In this document: positions 25,068-32,872 of the stretch, piece by piece | How positions within the stretch are numbered: position 1 is the first letter of the stretch | Layout of the letters: each line of letters begins with the position of its first letter | From: Falsiroseomonas sp050563535 | GTDB lineage: Bacteria > Pseudomonadota > Alphaproteobacteria > Acetobacterales > Acetobacteraceae | Assembly: GCF_050563535.1 (NCBI RefSeq) | Contig: NZ_JBNXUO010000018.1 | Span: 32,963 to 96,962, forward strand | Direction: 5' to 3' | Length of the DNA stretch: 64,000 nt | Program-made: the position numbers and the translations under genes | The notes under the pieces: generated by a model | The model's database searches: none | Seen by the model: the letters and a program-made list of their open reading frames with translations, nothing else | Told to the model about the DNA's origin: nothing

Positions 25068-26182
25068 AGCGCTACTCCCAGCATCTCCGCGAAGCGCGGC
25101 GTGGCCTTCAGGCCGGTGCCGGTCAGCACCACCACGCTCGTCTCCCGCTCCGCGATGCGTCCCGCGGCGCGCAGCTTCCCGAAGGCCGCCGCGGCCTGGG
25201 CGCAGGTGGGCTCGACATAGACGCCGGTGCGGGCGAGCGCGATCGCGGCCTCCGCGATCTCCGCCTCATCGAGCAGCACGGCGCCGCCTTCGCTGTCCTT
25301 CAGGGCGCGCAGGCATTCGGGCAGGCGGATGGGCTGGGCGATGGCGGTGCCCTCCGCGATGGTGGGCCTCGCTTCCGCGGCGGGCAGCCCCAGCGCGGCG
25401 CGGGCAATCGGGCCGCAATTCGCCGGCTGCGCCGCCCAGATGCGCGGCATCCGCGCGATCTGCCCCGCGCGCAGCAACTCGCCGAAGCCGATCCAGCAGC
25501 CCAGCACGTTCGACCCCGCGCCGCAGGGCACGATGACATGGTCCGGCGCGCGGAAGCCCAGATCCTCCCACAGCTCATAGGCCAGCGTCTTGGTGCCTTC
25601 CAGGAAGAAGGGCTGCCAGTTGTGGCTGGCGTAGAAGATCTCGGCCGATTTCCGCAGCGCGGCGTCCGCGCAGTCCTGGCGCGACCCGGGGATCAGCTCG
25701 ATCGCCGCGCCCGCCGCGCGGGACTGCACGGTCTTGGCGGGGCTGGTGGAGGCGGGGACGAAGATCGTCGCCGCCATCCCCCCCGCCGCGGCATAGGCGC
25801 TGACCGCAGCGCCGCCATTGCCGGAACTGTCCTCCAGCACGGCGGTCACCCCCTGGTCGCGCAGCAGCGACAGCATCACGGAGGCGCCGCGGTCCTTGAA
25901 GCTGCCGGTCGGCATGAACCATTCGCATTTCAGCAGCGCCGTGCCGCCGGGCAGCGCGCGTTCCACCAGCGGCGTGCAGCCCTCCCCCATCGTCACCGGC
26001 GCCTTCGGCATCCAGGGAAGCGCCGCGGCATAGCGCCAGATGCTGCGCGTGCCGGCCGCGATCTCGTCACGCGCCAGGCCGCGCCGTTCCGTCAGCAGCA
26101 GCGGCGTCTGCGCGTCGCCGCACCAGCGGGGTTCGGAAAGCGGCCAGGTCCGGCCGGAACGGGGGTCGAGGTAACTTTGCAT
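25064..26182 (-). CDS. threonine synthase-like fold-II PLP enzyme
   Basis: The protein has 372 residues with PLP Lys96 in PTGSFKDRGA, phosphate-binding SSGNGGAAVS and a late VVVLTGTGLKATP. It resembles threonine synthase, but the operon and the absence of other threonine-biosynthesis genes suggest a catabolic beta-replacement or ammonia-lyase role (inference). The ATG at 26182 was chosen over upstream codons because it begins MQSYLDPRSG, which fits the family's N-terminus. It diverges from the M20 gene with only 52 bases between start codons. Confidence 0.85.
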   Translation of the reverse strand: MQSYLDPRSGRTWPLSEPRWCGDAQTPLLLTERRGLARDEIAAGTRSIWRYAAALPWMPKAPVTMGEGCTPLVERALPGGTALLKCEWFMPTGSFKDRGASVMLSLLRDQGVTAVLEDSSGNGGAAVSAYAAAGGMAATIFVPASTSPAKTVQSRAAGAAIELIPGSRQDCADAALRKSAEIFYASHNWQPFFLEGTKTLAYELWEDLGFRAPDHVIVPCGAGSNVLGCWIGFGELLRAGQIARMPRIWAAQPANCGPIARAALGLPAAEARPTIAEGTAIAQPIRLPECLRALKDSEGGAVLLDEAEIAEAAIALARTGVYVEPTCAQAAAAFGKLRAAGRIAERETSVVVLTGTGLKATPRFAEMLGVAL

Positions 26183-26234
26183 GCATGGCATCCTCCCTTG
26201 CGGCGGCCCGGCCGGCAAGCGAGGCTGCCGCGCC

Positions 26235-27341
26235 ATGACCCTCTCCGACCCCGTCCTCCGCCTCGCCGCCGACCTCGTCGCGATCGACAGCCGCAGCACG
26301 CTTTCCAACATCCCCCTCGCCGACCGGATCGAGCGTGAGCTTGCGGGGTTCGAGGTGGAGCGCCTCGACTACACCGACCCCGCCGGGGTGGCGAAGCGCG
26401 TCCTCGTCGCCCACAAGGGGCCGAAGGGCGGCCATGCGCTGTCCGGTCACATGGACACCGTCCCCGCGACGGGATGGGAGAGCGACCCCTGGGCGCCGCG
26501 GCTCGACGCGCAGGGGATGCTGCACGGGCTCGGCAGCGTGGACATGAAGGGCCAGGTCGCGGCCGCCATCCTCGCCGCCCGCGCCGCGCCGGCGGACGTG
26601 CCGGCGACGCTGCTGATCACGGCGGACGAGGAGACGACGAAGCAGGGCGCCGCCCTGATCGCGAAGGAGAGCCGGCTGGCAGGGTCGCTCGGCCTGAAGG
26701 GCATCGTGGTGGCGGAGCCGACCTCGCTCGTCCCGGTGCGCGGCCACCGCAGCCATGTCGCCTTCACCGCCACCGCGCACGGGGTGCAGGCGCATTCTTC
26801 CACCGGGAAGGGCGTCAACGCCAACTGGAAGCTGCTGCCCTTCCTGGCGGCGATGCGGAAGGTGCATGACGAGCTGCGCAGCAACCCCGCCCTGCAGGAC
26901 ACGGAGTACGACCCGCCCTTCTCCGACTTCAACCTGGTGATCGACAACCACGGCACGGCGGTGAACGTGACGGTGGCCAGGGCGACCGCCGCCATCAAGT
27001 TCCGCTACAGCGCGAAGGTCGACCCCGCCCCCGTGCTGCGCGCGGTGCGGGACGCCGCGCGCGACGCCGGCCTCGACCTCGACGAGCGGCACGAGGGCAC
27101 CCCGCCGGAACTGCCGGCCGACCACCCGCTGGTCGCGCTGGCCGCGCGCATCACGGGCCGGGCGCCGCGGACCGCCCCCTACGGCACGGATGCGAGCGCG
27201 CTGCAGGCGCTGGCGCCCTGCGTCATCCTCGGGCCGGGCGACATGGCGCAGGCGCATACGCCGCGCGAATTCGTCCGCGCGCAGGACCTGCTCGACGCCG
27301 TGCCGCTGTTCGGGCGGCTGCTGGCGGCGGGCGCGGCGTGA
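26235..27341 (+). CDS. M20-family metallopeptidase/deacylase (ArgE/DapE-like)
   Basis: A zinc hydrolase of 368 residues. The ligand motifs are SGHMDTVPA, LGSVDMKGQ, the catalytic ITADEETTKQG and VVAEPT. The lid-domain segment is VRGHRSHVAFTATAHGVQAHSS. M20 enzymes release amino acids from N-acyl or peptide conjugates. Divergent to the two PLP enzymes and coupled to an MFS carrier (GTGA overlap at 27338), it suggests uptake and breakdown of a conjugated amino acid. Confidence 0.9.
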   Translation: MTLSDPVLRLAADLVAIDSRSTLSNIPLADRIERELAGFEVERLDYTDPAGVAKRVLVAHKGPKGGHALSGHMDTVPATGWESDPWAPRLDAQGMLHGLGSVDMKGQVAAAILAARAAPADVPATLLITADEETTKQGAALIAKESRLAGSLGLKGIVVAEPTSLVPVRGHRSHVAFTATAHGVQAHSSTGKGVNANWKLLPFLAAMRKVHDELRSNPALQDTEYDPPFSDFNLVIDNHGTAVNVTVARATAAIKFRYSAKVDPAPVLRAVRDAARDAGLDLDERHEGTPPELPADHPLVALAARITGRAPRTAPYGTDASALQALAPCVILGPGDMAQAHTPREFVRAQDLLDAVPLFGRLLAAGAA

Positions 27342-28552
27342 GGAACATCCCCCGCGCGGCGCTGCCCATCCTGCTGGCGGCCGCGGCGGCGCTGGCGCTG
27401 GCCAACGGGATGCGGCAGAGCCTCGGCCTGTTCCTGCTGCCGGTGACGCGGGACCTCGGCCTGGCGGTGGCGGATTTCACGCTGGCCATCGCGCTCCAGA
27501 ACCTCGCCTGGGGCCTGGCGCAGCCCTTCGCGGGGGCGGTCGCGTCCCGCTTCGGCTTCCGCCCGACCATGCTGGCCGGCGGCGTCGCCTATGCGGCGGG
27601 GCTGCTGCTGCTGGCGAACGCCCAGGGCGTGCTGGCGGTGATGCTGGGCGCGGGGCTGCTGATCGGCATCGCGCTGGCGGCGACGGCCAGCGGCATGGCG
27701 ATGGCCGTCGCATCGCGGCCCGTGCCGAATGCGGCGCGCAGCAGCGTGCTCGGCATCGTCTCGGCGGTGGGGTCCACGGGGCCGCTCTTCGCCGCGCAGG
27801 TCGCGCAGGGGCTGATGGACGCCTTCGACTGGCGCGCGGGCGTGCTGGGGCTGGGGCTGCTGGCGCTCTGCCTGCTGCCGGCGGCCTGGATCGCAGGGCG
27901 GGTGGACCGCATGCCGATCGCGCCGGCGGCGGGGGGCGATGCCTCGGCGATGGCGGCAGCGCGGGCGGCGATGCGGCATGGCGGCTTCGTGGTGATGGCG
28001 GGGGCCTATTTCGTCTGCGGGCTGCAGCTGGTGTTCCTGACCACCCACCTGCCCTCCTACCTCGTGCTCTGCGGTCTCGACCCGATGCTGGGCGCCACCG
28101 CGCTCGGCGTCATCGCGGCCTTCAACGTGGTGGGCAGCCTGTTCTTCGGCTGGGCCGGGGGGCGGTGGTCGAAGGGGGTGCTGCTCGGGCTCATCTACGT
28201 CACGCGGTCGGTCGTGCTGGGGTGGTATTTCGCGGTGCCGCCGACGCCGGGCAGCACGCTGGTCTTCGCCGCGATCATGGGGTTCCTCTGGCTTGGCGTC
28301 GCGCCGCTGATCTCGGGCGCGGTGGTGGAGATGTTCGGCCTGCGCTGGCAGGCGATGATCCAGGGCTTCGCCTTCTTCAGCCACCAGTTGGGCAGCTTCC
28401 TCGGCGCCTATGGGGGCGGGGTCATCTTCGACGCGATGGGGTCCTACGACCTGGCCTGGAAGCTCGGCGTGGGGATGGGGCTGGCGGCCGGCATCCTCCA
28501 GGTCGTCGTGGCGCTGCCGCGCGGCCCGCGGCCAAGGCCGGCCCCCGCGTGA
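27338..28552 (+). CDS. MFS transporter
   Basis: A 12-segment carrier of 404 residues with the opening MRQSLGLFLLPVTRDLGL, typical of the monocarboxylate/oxalate-formate-like MFS proteins, and FGFRPTMLAGG in the loop between helices 2 and 3. The GTG start overlaps the M20 stop, so it is co-translated with the peptidase and may carry its substrate or product. Confidence 0.87.
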   Translation: MRNIPRAALPILLAAAAALALANGMRQSLGLFLLPVTRDLGLAVADFTLAIALQNLAWGLAQPFAGAVASRFGFRPTMLAGGVAYAAGLLLLANAQGVLAVMLGAGLLIGIALAATASGMAMAVASRPVPNAARSSVLGIVSAVGSTGPLFAAQVAQGLMDAFDWRAGVLGLGLLALCLLPAAWIAGRVDRMPIAPAAGGDASAMAAARAAMRHGGFVVMAGAYFVCGLQLVFLTTHLPSYLVLCGLDPMLGATALGVIAAFNVVGSLFFGWAGGRWSKGVLLGLIYVTRSVVLGWYFAVPPTPGSTLVFAAIMGFLWLGVAPLISGAVVEMFGLRWQAMIQGFAFFSHQLGSFLGAYGGGVIFDAMGSYDLAWKLGVGMGLAAGILQVVVALPRGPRPRPAPA

Positions 28553-28557
28553 CGCAA

Positions 28558-28587
28558 CCGCCGCCCGGCGGAGGGCCCGGGCGGCGG
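28558..28587. terminator. strong hairpin between convergent genes
   Basis: CCGCCGCCCGG and CCGGGCGGCGG form a perfect 11-base stem with an 8-base loop between the MFS stop and the convergent DUF4394 stop. There is no T-tract. Confidence 0.5.
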
Positions 28588-28622
28588 CGTCGCGTGTGAT
28601 GCGGCGGGCGGAGGGGGATGGA

Positions 28623-29456
28623 CTACCGCATCGCGGCGATGTCGATGACCTCGGCGCCCGGCAGCCCCGCCACGGGACCGAGCGCGGTGAGGCGGCCATC
28701 CGCGAGGTCGATCGTATGGAGCATGCCGCCCGCCAGCACGAAGCCGGTGTTGCCGCCGCGGCCGTCGCTCAGGATGTCGAAGGCGGTGCCGGGCGGCAGC
28801 GAGGCGCCGGCCGTGCCGCGGGCCTGCTGCACGCCGTCATTCGGCGGCGCCTGGAGGTTGAAGCTGCCCGACAGCGTGTCGAGGGTGTAGAGCGCGGTCG
28901 CCGCGGGCGGCGCGGACGGGGTCGCCGCGGGCGGCGCGGATGAGGAGGCCGCGGGCGGCGCGACCGAATTGGTGTAGGCGCCGGCGGTGATGCGCGGGCG
29001 GCTTTCGGCCATCGGGCTGCCCTGGGCGTATTTCAGATCCCCGTCGCGCACCACCTCGCCGGTGTCCACGTTCACCCGGAAGTTGGCACCGCCCATGCCC
29101 ATCAGCCGCAGGCGGTTGGCGACAGGGTTGAAGTCCACCACCGCGCGCCCGCCGCTCTCGAACGGCATGTTCAGGCGGGAGACCTGCGTGGCGCGGCCGT
29201 CGGCGGGGTCGATCGTCACGATCTGCCCGCGCTCCGTCACGCCGTAGAGCCTGCCGTCCTGCGGCCGCTGGTCGATGCCGAGCAGGCGGCCATCGGTGCC
29301 GCTGACGCGCATCGGCGCGCTGGCGCGGCGCGTCTCGGTGTCGATGCGGACCAGCGCGTTGTCGGCGGTCAGGCCGACCAGCGTCGCGGCCCCGGCGGCC
29401 TGGGCGGCGGCGATCATCGCGGCGGCGGCCATCGCGCAGCGCAAGGTGGGGGTCAT
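28623..29456 (-). CDS. DUF4394 secreted protein
   Basis: The protein has 277 residues with a signal peptide ending near AAGAATL. DUF4394 features follow: LVGLTADNALVRIDTET, LLGIDQRPQDGRLYGV, and AYTNS before LYTLDTLSG. The strands recur in a propeller-like manner. A low-complexity PPAA repeat (four units, about residues 166-188) interrupts the domain between AYTNS and LYTLDT, which looks like a local expansion. It lies downstream of the ECF sigma/anti-sigma pair and may belong to its regulon. Molecular function is unknown. Confidence 0.85.
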   Translation of the reverse strand: MTPTLRCAMAAAAMIAAAQAAGAATLVGLTADNALVRIDTETRRASAPMRVSGTDGRLLGIDQRPQDGRLYGVTERGQIVTIDPADGRATQVSRLNMPFESGGRAVVDFNPVANRLRLMGMGGANFRVNVDTGEVVRDGDLKYAQGSPMAESRPRITAGAYTNSVAPPAASSSAPPAATPSAPPAATALYTLDTLSGSFNLQAPPNDGVQQARGTAGASLPPGTAFDILSDGRGGNTGFVLAGGMLHTIDLADGRLTALGPVAGLPGAEVIDIAAMR

Positions 29457-29478
29457 GGGCGTTCTCCGTCGTCTGGCG

Positions 29479-29500
29479 GCGGGGCCCGGATCGGCCCCGC
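29479..29500. promoter_or_regulatory. hairpin in the leader of the DUF4394 gene
   Basis: GCGGGGC-CCGGATCG-GCCCCGC is a 7-base perfect stem within the 107 bases between the anti-sigma stop and the DUF4394 start. It could terminate read-through from the sigma operon or sit in the 5' leader. Confidence 0.3.
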
Positions 29501-29563
29501 TGCCGGCGCTACGGGGCGTCGCGGCGGCCGGACGCGGCGGCGGCGATTACAAGTCCGTGATGG

Positions 29564-30244
29564 TCAGCTGCCCGCCGCGGGCGCGAGCCGCCCGATGAAC
29601 TGGATCGGCCCGGTCGGCCGGCCGGTGGGCGAACCGCCGGGCGGCTCCAGCGTGATCTCGATCAGCATCCCGGGCTCGGGTCGGATCGTCGCCGGCCGCA
29701 CCACCAGCCGCCCATCATGCGGGATGAGGCCGAGCGAGGTCGGCGCGGCGGCGCCCTGCGGCAACGCCCAGAGTTCCAGCACGCGGCCGGGCGGCGCGGG
29801 GCGGGTGTTCAGCGAGGACAGGCGGATGCCCTGCCTGTCCGCCTGCACCAGCCAGGCCGGCTGTTCGCGTTCGGTCAGCAGCACCGTCATCAGCGGCGCC
29901 GGCGCCGGGCGGACCAGCAGGATGGCGGCGAGCCCCGCCGCCAGCGCCGTCGCGCCCAGCGCGCCGAGCCGCCAGGGGTCGCGCCAGCGCGGCCGCGCGG
30001 GCGCGACGCGGGGCGCGGGGTCCAGCGCCGCCTCGATCCGGTCCCACAGCCCGGCGGGCGGCGTTTCCGGCGCGGCCAGCGCGGTCAGCGGCGCCAGCCG
30101 CGCCTCCCACCGCGCCACCGCCTCGGCAAGTGCGGTGTCGGTTTCCAGCGCGCGCGCGACCTCAGCCGCCTCCCGCGCCTCGAGCGTGCCGAGCACGTAT
30201 TCGGCGGCCAGCGCGTCGCGCGCCTCGGGGTCGGCGGGGATCAT
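29564..30244 (-). CDS. anti-sigma factor (RskA-like, anchored)
   Basis: The protein has 226 residues. A cytoplasmic N-terminal region (ALAAEYVLGTLEAREAAEVARALETD) matches the anti-sigma/RskA group. One transmembrane segment lies near residues 97-116 (LGALGATALAAGLAAILLV). A periplasmic RskA domain ends with GLIPHDGRLVVRPATIRPEPGMLIEITLEPPGGSPTG-type sequence. The ATG overlaps the sigma-factor stop by four bases, the standard arrangement for ECF pairs. Confidence 0.9.
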   Translation of the reverse strand: MIPADPEARDALAAEYVLGTLEAREAAEVARALETDTALAEAVARWEARLAPLTALAAPETPPAGLWDRIEAALDPAPRVAPARPRWRDPWRLGALGATALAAGLAAILLVRPAPAPLMTVLLTEREQPAWLVQADRQGIRLSSLNTRPAPPGRVLELWALPQGAAAPTSLGLIPHDGRLVVRPATIRPEPGMLIEITLEPPGGSPTGRPTGPIQFIGRLAPAAGS

Positions 30245-30780
30245 GCCAGGCACTCCCGCAGGCGCAGCAGGCCGCGCCGGATCCAGGCCTTGGCGGTGCC
30301 GAGCGGCAGGTCGAGCCGCGCCGCGATCTGCGCGTGGCTGAAGCCGTGCACGAAGGCCAGCACGATGCCCTGGCGGTTCTTCTCCTCGAGCGCGGCGAGG
30401 CATTCGTGCAGCCGCCGCGCCTCCGCCGCCGCCGCGACCTGGTCGAAGGCCGCGGGCGCCACCGGCTGGTCGCCCAGCGCGGGATCGTCGGTCGGGATCT
30501 CGCGCCCGCGGGCGCGGATCATGTCCAGCGCGACGTGGCGGACGATGGCGGCAAGCCAGGCCTCGGCGGTGCCGCGCGCGGGGTCGAACTGCGCGGCGCG
30601 GCGGGCGATGCGCAGGAAGGCGTCCTGCAGGGCGTCGGCCGCCCCGTCGCGGTCGCGCAGGATGGCGTTCGCCACGCCGAACAGCCGCGCCGCCTGGCGT
30701 TCGTAGAGCGCGCGCAGCGCCGCCCTGTCGCCGCGGGCGATGGCGGCAAGCAAGGGCGACAGGTCGTCGGCGGCATCCAT
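30241..30780 (-). CDS. ECF sigma-70 family RNA polymerase sigma factor
   Basis: The protein has 179 residues from this start. Region 2 is ALYERQAARLFGVANAILRDRDGAADALQDAFLRI, and region 4 has the helix-turn-helix FVHGFSHAQIAARLDLPLGTAKAWIRRGL. Other in-frame ATGs at 30792 and 30837 are possible; 30780 gives the usual N-terminal spacing for this group. With its anti-sigma it forms a membrane-signalling unit. No clear GGAAC-type autoregulated promoter was found upstream. Confidence 0.9.
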   Translation of the reverse strand: MDAADDLSPLLAAIARGDRAALRALYERQAARLFGVANAILRDRDGAADALQDAFLRIARRAAQFDPARGTAEAWLAAIVRHVALDMIRARGREIPTDDPALGDQPVAPAAFDQVAAAAEARRLHECLAALEEKNRQGIVLAFVHGFSHAQIAARLDLPLGTAKAWIRRGLLRLRECLA

Positions 30781-30885
30781 GCGGCGCAGCATGGTGAGGC
30801 CGGCAGGGGGCGGCAAGCCGGCAACGAAAAGGAACATGCGGGCGCTACGCCCGGCGGCCCCGCCTGGATGCGGGCCCGCCCCGGA

Positions 30886-31521
30886 TCAGTTGCCGAACAG
30901 GCGCTGGAACCGCTCGATCAGCTGCGGCAGCGTCTGGCCGGGGGGCGCGGCGGGCGGCGCGCTGCCTTCCGGCACGCGGGCGCGGTAGCGCGCCAGGGCG
31001 TCGCGCGTGCGTTCCAGCCGCAGCTCCACCGGCTCGGTCCCGCTCGTGCCGGCGCCGAGGCCGACCATCCGCACCAGCACGGTCGGCGCCGCCGCCAGTT
31101 CCTCGGCGGCGCGGGCCGCGTCCTCGGGGCGGGGGGCGCAGACCAGGGCGCGGCCTTCCAGGCCGCAGGGCATTTCGAAGTAGCGGTTGGGCGGGAAGCG
31201 CAGTTGCGCCGTGCCGGTCAGCGCCAGGATGCCGCGCTGCGCGCCGTCCAGCGTCAGGTCGCGCGCGGCGACCACCGGCACCAGCCTTCCGCCGCGGTCC
31301 TGCACCTCGAGCACCAGCGACGACCCGGCCGCGCCCTGCGCGCGTTCCACCGGTTCGCGGTGGCGCAGCAGGCAGTCGGCGCGGTCCGTCATGCGGTCGG
31401 CCACGCAGGACAGGCGCCAGCTGCCGATCTCCTCCGGCGGCACGGCGTTGGGCGGGGTGGTCTGGGCCTGGGCGCCGCCGGCCAGGGCCAGGGCGAGGAG
31501 CGCGGTTGCGGTGCGGGTCAT
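30886..31521 (-). CDS. secreted protein, distant IalB-like
   Basis: The protein has 211 residues with a clear signal peptide (MTRTATALLALALAGGAQAQT). IGSWRLSCVADRMTDRADCLLRH recalls the IalB GDWxxxC...C opening, and two further cysteines follow (EMPCGLEGRALVCAP). The later part is unlike the IalB at 2282, so the relationship is tentative. It ends before the sigma gene on the same strand and diverges from the aldo/keto reductase at 31559. Confidence 0.7.
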   Translation of the reverse strand: MTRTATALLALALAGGAQAQTTPPNAVPPEEIGSWRLSCVADRMTDRADCLLRHREPVERAQGAAGSSLVLEVQDRGGRLVPVVAARDLTLDGAQRGILALTGTAQLRFPPNRYFEMPCGLEGRALVCAPRPEDAARAAEELAAAPTVLVRMVGLGAGTSGTEPVELRLERTRDALARYRARVPEGSAPPAAPPGQTLPQLIERFQRLFGN

Positions 31522-31558
31522 GGCAGCCGGAAGATGGGGGCGCGACCGCGGAGGTTCC

Positions 31559-32389
31559 ATGACTGAACTGCGAATGCCGGATGGCACGCCCGTCCCCGCC
31601 CTCGGCCAGGGCACCTGGCGGATGGGGGAGCGGGGGGCGGACCGGAAGGCGGAGGCCGCGGCGCTGCGCCTCGGCCTCGATCTCGGCCTGACGCTGATCG
31701 ACACGGCGGAGATGTATGCCGAAGGCGGCGCGGAGGAGGTGGTGGCCGATGCCATCGCCGGCCGGCGGGAGGAGGTGTTCCTCGTCTCCAAGGTCTATCC
31801 GCACAACGCGTCCCGCGCCGGGTTGCCGCGCGCGCTCGATGCCAGCCTGCGGCGGCTGCGGGTTGAGCGGCTCGACCTCTACCTGCTGCACTGGCGGGGC
31901 GGCGTGCCGCTGGCCGAGACGGCGGAGGCGATGGAACGTGCGGTGGCGGCGGGGAAGATCGCGCGCTGGGGCGTCTCCAACCTCGACGTGGAGGACCTGG
32001 AGGAGCTTGGCCCCGCGCTGGCGGGATGCGCGACCGACCAGGTGCTGTGGAACCTGGAGGCGCGGGGAGTGGAATACGACCTGCTGCCCTTCTGCGCGGC
32101 GCGGGGGATGCCGGTGATGGCCTATTCGCCGATCGGCCAGGGCGGCGCGCTGCTGCGGCACGCGGCGCTGCGCGCGGTGGCGGCGCGGCATGGCGCGACG
32201 CCGGCGCAGGCGGCGCTGGCCTTCGTGCTGGCGCGGCCCGGGGTGATCGCCATCCCGAAGGCGTCGGACCCCGCGCATCTCCGCCAGAACGCCGCGGCGC
32301 GCGACCTCGCGCTGGACGCGGAGGACCTGGCCGCGCTGGACGCCGCCTTCCCGCCGCCGCGCCGCAAGCGGCCGCTGGAGATGATCTGA
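31559..32389 (+). CDS. aldo/keto reductase
   Basis: An AKR of 276 residues of the short, 2,5-diketo-gluconate-reductase-like group. It has Asp and Tyr in LIDTAEMYAEGG, Lys in VSKVYP and His in YLLHWRG. Later come ARWGVSNLD and VIAIPKASDPAHLRQN, where Lys and Ser bind NADPH phosphate. The ATG at 31559 was taken from the family N-terminus (MTELRMPDG) and the AGGTTCC just upstream; the long upstream frame is a shadow of the secreted-protein gene. Confidence 0.88.
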   Translation: MTELRMPDGTPVPALGQGTWRMGERGADRKAEAAALRLGLDLGLTLIDTAEMYAEGGAEEVVADAIAGRREEVFLVSKVYPHNASRAGLPRALDASLRRLRVERLDLYLLHWRGGVPLAETAEAMERAVAAGKIARWGVSNLDVEDLEELGPALAGCATDQVLWNLEARGVEYDLLPFCAARGMPVMAYSPIGQGGALLRHAALRAVAARHGATPAQAALAFVLARPGVIAIPKASDPAHLRQNAAARDLALDAEDLAALDAAFPPPRRKRPLEMI

Positions 32390-32410
32390 CGCCGGGACCG
32401 GCCTTGCCGC

Positions 32411-32872
32411 CTACCAGTAGCCCCGCATGATCTCCCGCGCCCAGGCGGGCTCCCGCACCTCGCCGCGGGGGTCGAAGCCGGTCATGTGGGGCTTCACGTC
32501 GAGCACCGGCGTGCCGTCGACGGCATCGAGCCCGCGCACCCGCAGCACCATCCCCGCCACGCCCAGCAGCCGGCAGGTGGTGACGCCGAGCCGGTTGGGA
32601 CGCGGGGAGCCGCGCTGCGCCAGGATGCCCACGCGCGGCCAGTCCCGGCGCCCGCGCGGGTGCCGCGCGCCGCGTTCCACCCCCGCAGGGTCGATCCGGT
32701 CGAAGACGAAGACCACGGTGACATGGCTGAAGGCGTCGAGGCCGAGCGTCGCCTCCGCCCCCAGCATGGCGGGGTCGAGCACGATCTCCGCCTCCACCCC
32801 GTCCCAGGCGTCGTCCACCGGCGCCGCGCGGCCGCCGCGCACATGGCCGATGGGGGCGATGGCGGGGATCAC
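32411..32872 (-). CDS. TrmO-like (TsaA/YaeB family) SAM-dependent tRNA methyltransferase
   Basis: The protein has 153 residues with the family blocks PIGHVRGG, HPRGRRDWPRVGILAQRGSPRPNRLG and RGLDAVDGTPVLDVKP. TrmO methylates N6 of t6A37 in threonine tRNAs. The GTG start at 32872 overlaps the TRAP permease stop by four bases, so it is translated with the transporter, an odd pairing. The canonical FATRSPxRPNPIG block here reads LAQRGSPRPNRLG, so substrate or activity may differ. Confidence 0.8.
   Translation of the reverse strand: MIPAIAPIGHVRGGRAAPVDDAWDGVEAEIVLDPAMLGAEATLGLDAFSHVTVVFVFDRIDPAGVERGARHPRGRRDWPRVGILAQRGSPRPNRLGVTTCRLLGVAGMVLRVRGLDAVDGTPVLDVKPHMTGFDPRGEVREPAWAREIMRGYW

Noticed and set aside
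25064..26182. Biosynthetic threonine synthase (thrC)
   Set aside because: The fold and PLP motif fit, but co-translation with a DSD1-family enzyme and absence of hom/thrB make a biosynthetic assignment unsafe, so no symbol was given.
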